Source: Gordionus sp. m RMFG-2023 (taxonomy: Eukaryota > Nematomorpha > Gordioida > Chordodea > Parachordodidae). Taken from it: a DNA stretch of 64,000 nucleotides. Position numbers and translations under genes: made by a program. The stretch is taken from positions 15,465,666 through 15,529,665 of the forward strand of contig NC_088778.1 of NCBI RefSeq assembly GCF_954871325.1, given 5' to 3'. Below, one piece after another: positions 44,301 through 54,851 of the stretch (its first letter is position 1; each line of letters starts with the position of its first letter). The notes below the pieces were generated by a model. The model was not told where the DNA came from. It did no database searches and was given only the letters and a program-made list of their open reading frames with translations.

Positions 44301-47300
44301 TCGCTTCATGAAATTCTATCAATAAACGCAAAATGGGATAAGATTAAAACAAGAGGTATTTTTTTAATAATAGTTTGTATATAAAATTTTAAAATATAGC
44401 GTTCTAATAATATCCGTTATTGCCCCCGGACATCATATTGGTTATACTCAATCGATTTTTTACCAATACAATACATATTTTAATTAAATATATTATAATA
44501 ATTTTTAAACATAGCGTCATCTATATTACCTTTTTTATTTATAAATATTTTAATAAACATTTTTAGAGAATATCAGCACCCCCCAAAAATCCCTTTTTAA
44601 CAATGTTGATTTTTTTATTTTTACCGGAATTAAGAAAACATTTGAAATTTTTCAATTTTTTTTTATGCTTATAAAATGGCTATAAAATGATATATAATTT
44701 GTAACTTTATCTTAAGTATTTAAAAAAAACAAGAATTAATGGAATCACTCATTGCGCGATTTGCGACTTTTTAAGGTGTATATCTTTAGATAAGGTTGAG
44801 TTAGTGCTCTAAAATTTTGATTTTATCAACATTTACAACATAATTAACTAACATGCCAAGTTTCATTCATTTTTGAGATGGTCCTATCGAATCACTGCTC
44901 GATTTGTCATGGAATTACCAAAATGTAATACAGATATCAATGAGAATTGACATTTAAAACGGATTGTAAAAATAATCGATAGAGGAGTGATATAAGAGCC
45001 TTAATTGAAAAAAATTTGATGGTCCAAAAAAAATAGGCGTGGATGGACTTTTTCCTAAAATTTTAAGGAATCGGACCTGACATTTTGTAAAATTTTAACT
45101 GAGGGCTGGGCAAATCAAAAAATATTATGCGCTGGGCATCTTGTGCAAAAGTTTATAACAGGCCAAGGCTTTACAGATCTCTGTCGGGGTAGAAAAAAAT
45201 TAATACTTTTTATATGATAATTCTCTATTTTTCAATTAAAAATAAAAATAATAATTTTATTTAGAAGATCAAATTAATCAATTTGAGTTATTTTATCTTA
45301 TATCTTAACTTGAGCCATTAGTTGATAAGTTACTTGAAGAATAAAAAAAAGATATTTATATTTATTTATAATATATTTAATAATGATATATCGTTTATTG
45401 AATATTTTAATTGTGGTCCATTCAATATTATTTCACAATACTTTGGATAATTAAATTAAAATATTCGTTAATAAAAATATATGTATGTGGTATAATGAAA
45501 AAATTAATTTTTCTTAGAATTTTGTGTTTTAGTTATGATAATTTTTATGTAAAGATTTCTAACAAGATATCATAAATGTAATAGGTACTAAAGATCTGCG
45601 AAGCCCAGCCAGCAGGCGGGGCAAGAAATTTTTTTCAACAATTATAACGGGCCGAGCAAATCATGCATAAAAATTTTTTGAATTGGACCAGTCATTTATA
45701 TATAAAATATCCAGCAGGACAAATCTCTGATTTTTCGTAAAATTTTAAGCCAGCACAGGCATTAAAATTTTAAATAGATAACATAGAGCAGAGATATTTG
45801 AGCCTTAAACATTAAACACTGCATAATTTTTTTTAATGTTTCGAAAAATTGAATTCAGTGTATCTATAGTAAATATATTTTAAAGCTCGCGAGTATTAAT
45901 TAACCATAATAATCAAATATACATTTATTTATTTTTAAATTGTTAGGGGGAGTATTATTGAGCCTGGAAGAAGGTGCTTCTTTTTGGAATCAAGCTCTTA
46001 CCTGGAAAATATTCTTTGCATCCATGACATCCACTTTTACCCTTAATGTTATCATGAGTGCGTACAGAGGCCACCCTGGGGAATTATCCAACAGTGGTTT
46101 GATTAATTTTGGCAAGCTTAATGACATATACTACAGTATCAAAGAAGTTCCGATTTTTATTATCATGGCTATCATAGGTAATCATCTAAGAATTGATGAA
46201 TATTATTACAATTATAATAGTTTATTAATAATACTTGTTAGCATAATTTTTCATTTTAATTCGATTACTCATTCATACTTTAAATATTCTGATTTTTTTT
46301 AAAAAAACATAATTTTGCCAGGAGGAATATTAGGCGCAATCTTTAATCATATAAACTTAAAGATGACCCTCTTCAGAACTCGCCACATCACAAAGTCTTT
46401 TATGAAAGTGGTTGAGGTTTTACTGGTTAGCCTAATTACGTGTTCGATTATTTTTAGCCTCATATATTTCTCTCAATCATGTTCACCCTTACAAGATATG
46501 ATTATTAGGCCAGTTAAAGTTTGACTATTATGATCTTCATTTTTTTAAATACAAATTAGAAAATTATTAGAATAACTTGTTATAACTGGAATTTATGCTA
46601 AAATTTGTTCAATAATTTTTTTATACTTCTTAAAATTTTAACCGTAATATTAATTGAAATCTCGAGAAAAAAAAATATTTCAATAAAAATTATTTTTTAA
46701 TCAACATAAGTGTTATAGTTTACTTTTTGAAAAGTAACCTACAATTACAAGTTATATTCTAAAAAAGGTGACTATAATCATTTATATAACTTTTCATTTT
46801 TAACATAAATTTTTTTTTATCTTACACAATAATTTTGCCATTTACAAATTTTAATCAAAGAAATTAATAACAATGCAATTTAAATGGATAAATAATTGTA
46901 CTGAAAAAAATATACAAATAAATTATTTTCAAAATTAGTATCTAATAGAACTACCCCCGTTTTTCAAAAATAAATTTCTTTAGACTTTAAACAAACGTTT
47001 TATGGGAATGTTTTACATAGCTTTAAGTGAGAAATTATTTTTATAAACAATAATTTTAAGTTTGAGAAATGATCATATAAGATAATGAATGAGATATATA
47101 TGTACATTTTACACATGCTAAAAATAAACTTATTACACTTATTTTTGCCCAAAAATATAACTACTTTTAATAACACTATTCCATATGAAAAAGCCATTTT
47201 TTAAAATACGCACTTAACTTGAACTTTTATTTAATTAATAAGATGTTTTGCAATGACGGGGAATATAATTCGATTGCCACCATGTTCTTTCAAACTGCAG

Positions 47301-50300
47301 AACAAAGGATTAGAGGTCTTTTACATGATAGCCCAGGTTGATTATTTATTTTAGATAAATGTTGAACTTTGTTTTATAAAATTTTTGATTACTTATTTTA
47401 TGTATTTGAAAACCTTTGTTACTTAAATCGAGTTAAGGAATAATATTTAATACTACTAAAATTTAAATGAAAAATTTAATCTACCAATATTTTATTGCAA
47501 ATTTTTGAAAAGTATTTAAGAAATAGATAAAAATACTTTTTCAAAAGTTAAATAAAATACTAGATACAAATGCATGATAAAATTTTTTAAAAAGTATTAA
47601 GATACAGACACTTAGATACTTTAAAAAAATGACATAATGTAAAACTTTATTTTTTGGACATTGTTGTTAATCAAATTAAGACATAATGTTAAACAAACAC
47701 TAATTTTTATAAATGTGATAATACTTATTATAAAAGTAATTTATTAGTACAATGTGATAATACGTATAAAAAAAATACCTAGCTACATTATCTTTAGAAA
47801 TAATCATTATTTTTTTATAATTAATATTTCAAATAATTGACTATTGACGTTTGCAAAGCTAAATAACCGTATCGTCTAAAATATTGTTATACTTATTTTT
47901 TTTATGTGCTTATATAAGTAAAACGTCTTTAATATAATTTAAAATTAGGCGTCTATGCAGGAATTCGTTATAAGGAGAGGGATAATTATTTTTTTTAAAG
48001 TATCATAGGAGTTATTTAAGAATATCGTAAGTTTCAGAAATTTAAAGAACTATTGAATATAAAATATTGACAATTTCTATTATATATTCAGTTATAAATG
48101 AATAATAAAATATTAAATGTATATATTCGGCCTATGGATCCACTATAAAATAATGTCTCGAAAGATAATTTTGTAAAATAAATAAATTTAAGCATTTGAA
48201 ATTCGTATTAGGTCAATATCGCGAAATACTTTTTAGCGAAACTTTTATCCTAAAGAATTTTAAAGCGAAGTTAATATGTGAAACCAATCCCGCGTAACAA
48301 ATAAACATACAAAATATTAATGAAAAAAATATGGTGAATAAATATTATTACAATTGCTAAACGGCTCGATTTGAGTCGATTTTTAAAAACAGTTAACTCA
48401 ATATTAAATATTACGCAAGTCTAAAGATTTTGCCTATAGATAGCTCAAAGGTTTGGACATCTATTAGCTAAATCTTAAGGCTTATACAATATTTTTCTGG
48501 CGAAAATATTGAATTAGTCGCGTTTAAAACCGGCTGACAATCAGGAGCGTCACTAGCCTTTTCAATTTCAGGGGGCTCAACTAAAAAAATTTTTAATTTG
48601 CGGGCCTAAGGCTCGTTTTTGCCCGGCCTTCGCCCCTTTTATATTATATATTATTTTTAAAATTTGCTAACTCTGAACAATTATTCTGAATTACATAATT
48701 TGTCATTTATTACAATATAAGATATTTTCGATTGCTGATGTTAAAATATTTTGGGTCTAAAGAATTACAAGTGATAAAAAAGGTAAATTAATTCATACTG
48801 CCTCAATTGATAATAGTTTTTAAAAACCACATAATATAATATTAGCAACTTACGTTGACAAAAGGTCATGAATCTAATATAACTCTGTTATCATTTTAGA
48901 CATTTTATAGAATGGACTAATAAGGAAAAATTTATAAGCCTAACCAAATCAATAATTCTTGAAGAAGAGATTGTAAACGACCAATCCAAATCATAAAACT
49001 ATATGGTGGTTAGAACTTCCTCTTAGATGATATGGAAGTTAGATAAGTAATCGAGAAAATTATTGTGAGATATTAAATTTCTAAAAGATTATCTTCCATT
49101 TTTAATAATAAATAAACGACTACACAGTTGACCATTGTTACTTATCTAAAATATGAAATCATATGCTCTCAGCAGCTGTAGTAATAATCTTAACTTACAT
49201 TGCTACACTAATAATAGATGCTGGTTAATATGCAGTTTTAGCCATGACACTCACGATGTTACCTCATATCAGAATTTATTATGTTAGATAAATTGATAAA
49301 ACAAAAACATTAAAAATCTTTAGAAGAAATTATGTAAATATATTGAAGCCTTAAGTTATTTTCACGGCAAGGATGCCATATTAGAAATGAAACATTTTAG
49401 CAAAAGTGATATGATGAAAATTTAGATTTTATATATTATTGTCGCACCACCTTGAGTTGGTATATTATACTTTAAAATAATAGTAGTTTGTAAAATATCA
49501 AAAATATACTTGTATTAAAAATTTAACTCAAAACTGTTTTTCAACGAAGAAAATGTAAAAAAAGAGAAGAAAAGATATCTAATTTATTACATCCATTGTG
49601 GGATAAATAATAAGACGTTTAATTTTAATAATATTTTAACTAAATAGATGGCGTTAAATAATTTAATGCAAATTGATACTTCAATTTTTTATCAAAACTA
49701 TTTATTAGTAAAATTTATTAAAATATTAACTGTAATATATTATATAACTGTCAAATACGTCTGTAAAAATGGCATTTTATCTAATATTTTATAACCAATT
49801 ATACACAATAGGGGATTATAAACTATATGTCTACTTTTTTGTAAAGAAATCTTCTATATTTATTTGGACCTTGAAAATATTTTTTAGGAAGAGGCATGGT
49901 AATTAAATTTAAAAATGAATAATATAGTTGATTAGTGATTTTGAACTTGGCTAATTACAATATTAAATTTGTTAATTTTAAATTAATAAATGATTATATT
50001 TATTTAATTAGGGTTATGTAATAATTTAAAATAAAAGTTAATTAAGCTTCAACTGTTAATGCTAAATTAATATTTAGTGAGATATTGATATTCTATTTTT
50101 AACATAGGATTTGATTGCAAGCTGACAGTGAAAATATAATTTATATATATTAATCTAATTGAATAATTAAAATAGTATTCATTTAATGAAAATTTAGATA
50201 GTCTTATTAATTTTTAAATAATAAAAAATCTATATATTACATAATAGAATTATAAAAGAAATCGTTCAGGGGGCAATCTAAACAATTAATTTTTAGTTCA

Positions 50301-53300
50301 AGGGGATATTAAGAGCCATTAAAAAAATTTTTGCTTCAGGGGCTATTCAAATTTTTCAGGGGCTTGAGCCCCTGCGCGCCTCTTCCTAGTGACGCCACTG
50401 CTGACAATACTCAGATTTATTCGTTAAAAAATAATTTTCTTTTATTGGCAGAAGTACTAATGGGTAGAGTTGCCAAAATATATAATAATTTTTATATATT
50501 AGGAAAATAGTGTAAAATGTGTTTGAAATTATGTGAAGCATATATCGCAGCATTTTTTGGAACATTATCGCCCATATTTAACTTTTTATGCCATAGTTTG
50601 CATTCTGCTAGTAATGCAATTAGGGTGGGGGATTTCCCCCCTCCATTGTGTACACGTCTTTTTTCAAGTTCAATTTCATTAACCTCATATTTTTAGAAGA
50701 TATATTAATAAAACAAAAATAATCATCCTCTTCTATAAAAGAGGATGAATTTGAAGGCTGGTCAAAGGCTTTAACCTTGTCCTTAAAAAAGTGTGTGCTT
50801 CGTCAAGCAACATATTTTGTAAATTTTATTTTTTTTAAACTCCTATTTAAAATTATCAAAAAGTAATGAAAAATTAAAAGTATCTGCATAAATAGTTAAA
50901 TAGCCATTCCTTTAAAAAAATTATTTAAGATGCAAGATATTTTTGCAAAGAGCCCAAAAAGATATAAATATTTGCGATACTACTCAAGCCTGCTTAAATA
51001 CAATCTACCTTGTTTTTTTGCTGTTTTCCCCCTATTTTTTTATGTTTATAAAATAATTTATGTTTTTTTTTCTTTATAAATCCATAAATTACCACCCCTT
51101 TTTAAAATTACAATAACAACAAAAACATATTTTCAATTATTTAGTTAGTTTTTTTAAAAAAATTATCACTTCAATTATATTAATTTACACATAAATATAT
51201 ATTTTTTAAATATTAATAAATTTAATTTAAGACGCCATTTTATGGATCTAATCGGTAAATTTAAATATCGGCCTATAACCGATATTTTAAAAAAGATAAA
51301 AAATATCGATAAACCCTAAAAATCAATTTTGATTTTGTCATCTTAATTATCAGTTATTGACTTAGTTACTAATATTAAATATTTAAACTAATTTAGTTTT
51401 TTAAATTAATGATTTAACATATGAGAACTTTAAAAAATACCTTTAATCCCTATTATCTCAGGTATCATAATTGATAATGAGCTAAAATTTTGTTTTTAAT
51501 ATAACTAATACACATATAACATACCTAAAAAAATTTATTGAAATTAAAAACGGTCTGCAGAAAACCTTATTAATCTTTCTCATTTTAATGGTTTTGATTG
51601 ACACTATTTTAGAACGAAATTGCTATACTTATAATAATATTCTAAATATTATGCATTTATTGTAATTTAACACATTTAAGGCACATATAACACATGGTGG
51701 CTTTTATATGTATCAATTGTCTGGTTCTTCTTAGCATGCTGGACGTTTGGAATATCTGTACCCAGCGGTATTTTTATTCCTTGTTTAATGATAGGAGCTG
51801 CTTGGGGGAGATTAATCGGTATAGATATTACTTGCTTTCTTATTAATCTGTTATTATAAATATTATGTCTATTCTGAGTTTATAGATTTTATAAAATATT
51901 TCATAATAAAAAATTAGAAAATATTAAAAATTTAAGTTATTTTAACCTTTATATACCATCGTTAAATATATATTTTTTAACAAAATAATCAGGTGTAATA
52001 TTACAAAAGATATTTCCCCACGCCATATGGGCAGCCAACCCTTCCAAATTCGCCTTAATTGGAGCTGCCGTTCAGCTTGGGGGGGTTGTTAGAATGACCC
52101 TAAGTCTCACTGTTATGCTCATTGAAGCTACCGGTATTATTATTTGTTTATTTTTATGTAATGTGAAATGTTATATTTATGATCAAAATAGATTATTTAA
52201 TCATAATTAATCTTTATTCAGTGTTATCTTGAGTAATAAAAAAAGGAATGGAATTTAAGATTTAATTTTATTTTATTATTATGCTCGAAAATATCAATAA
52301 ATGCTGTCTTTTTATACTTGTAGGGTAGAATATTCTCCTAGTTGAGCTAGGGATGACTGTTTACGAAAAACGAAAGTTTTTAAATAATAATAAAAAAGGA
52401 AACTTGTATATATAAAATATTTAATGCATTAATAGGACAAGTATTCTTAACATTCTTTCATTAAAACATTTGTAGACTATATGTTGTATTTTGATCATAA
52501 ATCAGCATTCTTAAATGACAGTTTTTTAGTTATTTCCTTCTGTTTTTGTTGTGTTTTCTTCTTCTATTTTTGTTTTGTCATATATGTTTAAACGAGCATG
52601 CTATTTCTGCATACCTAGTTATTTCTAATAATTACCCATTAAAATAAATATACCATACCACATAAAAAATTAACTACAGAGAAATATTTATCGCATAAAT
52701 TTTCTTTGAAAAATATTTAATCAGGTTTTCTAAAAAATCTAAAATTTTTATTCGATTTATATATTTTATCATAAAAATTTTCAGAATAGTTGAAATTGAA
52801 TTTGTACCTATAATGACTAGATCTTGGGATATTTTGGAATAGGGAAAATTTATTCTACATTAGAGCTAATTTTGTTATTTTTAAATTAATTGCCTTAAAT
52901 GATAATGTTGTTATACGGCTCGATTTAACCAATTTTTAAAAATGGCGAAATCAAAATAAAATTACCCAGGCTTTCTAAACTTACTGCCTATGAGCAAAAT
53001 CTCCAGGCTTATAAACTTTTTGATTTATTGGGTTAACCTGCCGATGTTTAAAAATCAGCGATATTTAGGTGATAATTGTTCGAAATTAGCGGGACTAGTA
53101 TCAAATGAAACCTATAAAAAAACTTTAAAAACATCAACTTTTTTCTCAATTGGATTCCATGTGAATAATAAACTCGAATTTATAATGACTAAGGTAATAT
53201 AACTTTTGGTCTCGTGATAATGCTGTGCCTCATGATAACTAAATGGGTGGGTGATCTATTCAACGAGGGCGTTTACGATATGCATATACACTTGCTTAGT

Positions 53301-54851
53301 TTGCCTTTTTTGGATTGGGAACCACCTCCACTCTCTTCCCACATCACCGGAAACGAAGTCGTGCCATAATAATTAATAGTTGTTTTTTGTTAATTTTTTA
53401 ATATAATGTTTAGTAACATTCAACCTCCAATAAATGAATTTAATTATGACCAATCTTTCTACAGTGTATATTTAAAAAAATTGTCCTATGAATGAAGTAA
53501 ATCAAATAGTCTTTTATGCTTAAACTATATATTTTATTTTTTAGTAAATCTGTATTTTCTATATTGTAAAGATAATGAGCCATCCTGTAACCACTTTTCG
53601 CACCATAGAAAAAGTATCTACGATAATTCAGGTGCTGAGGACGCAAAAACATAACGGGTTTCCTATAGTTGATACCGCTAGTGAACCTCACCGACTTTCT
53701 TTCGGTCGATTTCGAGGCTTAATACTCAGATCCCAATTACTCGTTATATTAATGCAAAAGGTTATTTTTTTCCTTCGTATTTTATACATCTGGAAAATCA
53801 TTCTAAATGAATTCATTTTTGCATTTGTTTAAAATATCCTAAAATAAAAATTTTACCATTATTTTTAGTTATTTTAAAAATCTTGACTAGTATGATATTG
53901 TTATATAAAATTATAGTTCTCTAAGAACAAAATACCTCAAATTATCAGTAATACTCCTCCAGACAAAGAAATTGATTCACTAAATATTCTCCGAAAACCT
54001 GATTCTTCTCCGGTGTTGATCAATAAGAAAAATGACAGTTACGATAATCAATCCAATTTCCATTCCTTCTCCTTCTCGTCCTCTTACAAGTGGAGAGATA
54101 TTGATGGCAAGGTAAATTATCCCACTCAATTGCCCCTTTTATTGGATCATAATAAAATTCAAAGTTCTTTCGAAGATTCAGATAAAGATAAGGACGATCC
54201 TAAATTCAATAATGCTCACAATAACAATAATTACAATTTTATCAAAATCAATGACACCAGAGGCAAAAGAAAAATAGCTGGTCGAAATATAACTAATGAT
54301 ACTCATGAATCATCAAAATCCGCGAAATCATATGGAAAAAATGCGACAATCGAAAATATTTTCGACAAAACCTTTAATAGTGACAATTTAAGCAACGAAA
54401 ATATCCTCACGCTTAAAGATTTTAAAGATCCTTATCCCAGATTTTTTGATATTCACGACATAGAGTTCCCTTCCCCTGAATGTAAATAATTTATTTATCT
54501 TATTATTTTTATACTTCGTCAAATCCAATTAAACGTTTTATATAATATATATATATTAAAATAGTTTAAACGTTTAATTATCTTTATTAAAAACCACACA
54601 AAGCTTTACTACATTCCCAATGGGTAGATCTACAACCTTATTGTTGCAAGGCTCCCTACACCATCTCCTACTCTGCAACCTTGCCCAGAGTCTTCAGATT
54701 ATTTAGAGCATTGGGTTTGAGGCATTTGACGGTTATAAACGAAAAAAACGAAGTAGTAGGCATGATAACGAGAAAAGATGTCGCAAGATTTAGATGGTTC
54801 GAGTCCAGAGCAAGGGGCTCTGTTAAAGAACTCAAAATCTTTCAGGAATAA
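35340..54851 (+). CDS. CLCN7-like: ClC-7-type lysosomal Cl-/H+ exchanger, 13 exons found (N-terminus missing)
   Basis: Exons: 35340-35432, 35478-35543, 35584-35973, 40184-40409, 45947-46177, 46322-46518, 47243-47336, 51681-51818, 51993-52133, 53194-53357, 53572-53760, 53917-54481, 54604-54851. All junctions keep phase and give 913 aa. The family exchanges two chloride for one proton across late endosomal/lysosomal membranes, with Ostm1 as partner in vertebrates. Matches to ClC-7: [32 protein letters not shown] (gating Glu), [11 protein letters not shown] (proton Glu), [64 protein letters not shown] (CBS1), [16 protein letters not shown] and [10 protein letters not shown] (CBS2). Oddities: GSGIP is GSGIS, Tyr of NVTYG is Phe, and an Asn/Ser/Asp-rich insert of about 150 aa lies between the CBS domains. 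Upstream N-terminal exon(s), roughly 80 residues in human, were not located. Large introns hold many transposons. Confidence 0.93.
36071..36193. mobile_element. hAT MITE copy (ClC intron 3)
   Basis: Begins tagtgttgttaaac and ends with the inverted 'ggccatttaacaacac'. About 123 bp, shorter than the 31021-31232 copy. No convincing 8-bp direct repeat was found, so the right end is approximate. Confidence 0.65.
36307..36500. mobile_element. hAT MITE copy (ClC intron 3)
   Basis: Begins tagtgttattaaatggctc and ends gagccatttaacaacagta. The flanks gatatatt and cttatatt agree at six of eight positions. The internal phrase 'ctatgattaaaatctcc' matches other family members. Confidence 0.7.
36510..37430. 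repeat. Poly-C/G repeat relic split by a 679-bp hAT-like element
   Basis: The left part (36510-36620) and right part (37300-37430) match consecutive parts of the 25795-26062 relic ('ggatttttacattttt', 'atagtgatacaattta', 'ttatcagcttaaa'). They are separated exactly by the 36621-37299 insertion. Confidence 0.55.
36621..37299. mobile_element. hAT-like element with perfect 8-bp target duplication
   Basis: The left end tagggaagtaccgata and the right end 'atcggtacacccct' plus 'a' are inverted. ctttaatc occurs on both sides (36613-36620, 37300-37307). The ends carry 'tatcggatcgg' words. The interior is AT-rich with no transposase. A reverse-oriented fragment of the same element lies at about 38030-38265. 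Confidence 0.85.
37800..38265. repeat. Mixed fragments: decayed MITE, then a piece of the 36621-37299 family
   Basis: 37800-38010 has the right half of the tagtgttgttaaac MITE family ('gcgaaatatcgaggctta', 'gccatttttaaaaatc'), strongly decayed. About 38030-38265 is a reverse-oriented copy of one end of the 36621-37299 element, ending 'atcggtacatcccta'. Confidence 0.5.
38380..39508 (-). mobile_element. hAT element keeping the 5' (BED-finger side) part of a transposase
   Basis: The ends cagagttgttaatcgctac and gctactttaacaactctg are inverted and subterminally rich in 'gtagcgcgcta' words. Minus-strand coding relics between about 39070 and 38640 include [29 protein letters not shown] and [10 protein letters not shown], typical of the region after the BED finger in hAT transposases. 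A TGA interrupts the frame. The C-terminal part is absent. The flanking 8-mers do not match. The ends match those of the element at 60491-61683, which keeps the other half. Confidence 0.75.
40580..42565 (-). mobile_element. Foldback transposon with ~510-bp inverted arms and a relic of an uncharacterised transposon protein
   Basis: Left end ATTCCATGTCAAATCGATC, right end its exact inverse. The arms are about 40580-41090 and 42040-42565. A second copy of the right terminus sits inside (about 41800-41985). The middle encodes, on the minus strand (41815-41340), broken frames: [44 protein letters not shown] and [19 protein letters not shown]. This matches, from memory, a recurrent uncharacterised transposon protein of aphids, Hydra and others (ADFSENY, FSDGAASQYKN, HGKGPCDGIGGTVKRLAAR). 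Asp residues in the first two motifs recall DDE transposases. It has stops and frame changes. It lies in ClC intron 4. Confidence 0.75.
42679..45183. mobile_element. hAT-like MITE of the 'tctgcaaa' family, split by a foldback insertion
   Basis: The left part 42679-43033 begins agatctgtgggctgtc. The right part about 44937-45183 ends 'aaggctttacagatctc'. The two parts together follow the layout of the 26169-26720 copy ('ctaactaaaatactaa' on the left, 'agaggagtgatataagagcc' on the right). The interruption is the palindromic element 43034-44936. Confidence 0.65.
43034..44936. mobile_element. 1.9-kb palindromic foldback element
   Basis: The outer arms about 43034-43660 and 44385-44936 are inverted copies. 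An inner pair, about 43730-43860 and 43900-44030, is inverted again around a short centre near 43880, so nearly the whole element folds on itself. The ends 'atttccacgtcaaatcgacc' and 'gctcgatttgtcatggaatt' are close relatives of the 40580-42565 termini, so this is probably a non-autonomous member of that family. No coding. Confidence 0.75.
45184..45946. other. Rest of ClC intron 4, with another MITE fragment
   Basis: About 45597-45800 is a left-end fragment of the 'agatctgc' MITE family ('agatctgcgaagcccagcc'). The rest is AT-rich. The intron ends with the polypyrimidine-poor acceptor 'ttgttag' at 45946. Confidence 0.45.
46519..47242. other. ClC intron 6, no feature seen
   Basis: AT-rich. 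The minus-strand frame at 47000-47197 has no motif. Confidence 0.5.
47337..48349. other. Start of ClC intron 7, no feature seen
   Basis: AT-rich sequence without recognisable coding or element ends before the MITE at 48350. Confidence 0.45.
48542..50400. mobile_element. ~1.86-kb non-autonomous hAT-type element, copy 2, perfect 8-bp target duplication
   Basis: Starts CAGGAGCGTCACTAG and ends CTAGTGACGCCACTG. ctgacaat is on both sides (48534-48541, 50401-50408). It aligns by eye along most of its length with copy 1 (6559-8665): 'ggttagaacttcctcttagatga', read in shorter pieces, and 'gacactcacgatgt' appear in both. It lacks the 299-bp MITE of copy 1 and has a GC-rich hairpin near its left end (48600-48638) that copy 1 lacks. 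No transposase. Located in ClC intron 7. Confidence 0.9.
48600..48638. repeat. GC-rich hairpin cassette inside hAT copy 2
   Basis: gcgggcc-taa-ggctcg (one mismatch), followed by 'tttttgcccggccttcgcc', in the position where copy 1 of the host element has only AT-rich sequence. The same hairpin with similar flank is at 4285-4301. Confidence 0.6.
50431..51680. other. End of ClC intron 7
   Basis: AT-rich. A fragment around 51245-51320 resembles the 'tatcgg' ends of the 36621-37299 family. Nothing coding until exon 8 at 51681. Confidence 0.45.
52134..52905. other. ClC intron 9, first part
   Basis: AT-rich, no feature recognised. Confidence 0.45.
52906..53062. mobile_element. Decayed hAT MITE copy (ClC intron 9)
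   Basis: Contains 'gttgttatacggctcgattt', 'ctatgagcaaaatctccagg' and 'tgtttaaaaatcagcg' in the order of the family. The right end is worn, and the host exon 10 starts 130 bp further on. The frame at 52990-53202 is produced by this element and the exon edge and is not a separate gene. Confidence 0.6.

Larger units (their letters stand above)
48350..50430. mobile_element. hAT MITE split by a ~1.86-kb hAT-type element
   Basis: Left part 48350-48541: 'ctaaacggctcgatttgagt' and 'tttttaaaaacagttaac', typical of the tagtgttgttaaac MITE. Its expected right end continues only after the larger element, around 50409-50430 ('ctcagatttattcgttaaa'). The larger element is the 48542-50400 insertion. Confidence 0.6.

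Noticed and set aside
53440-53691. Minus-strand 83-codon frame
   Set aside because: Antisense of ClC exon 11.
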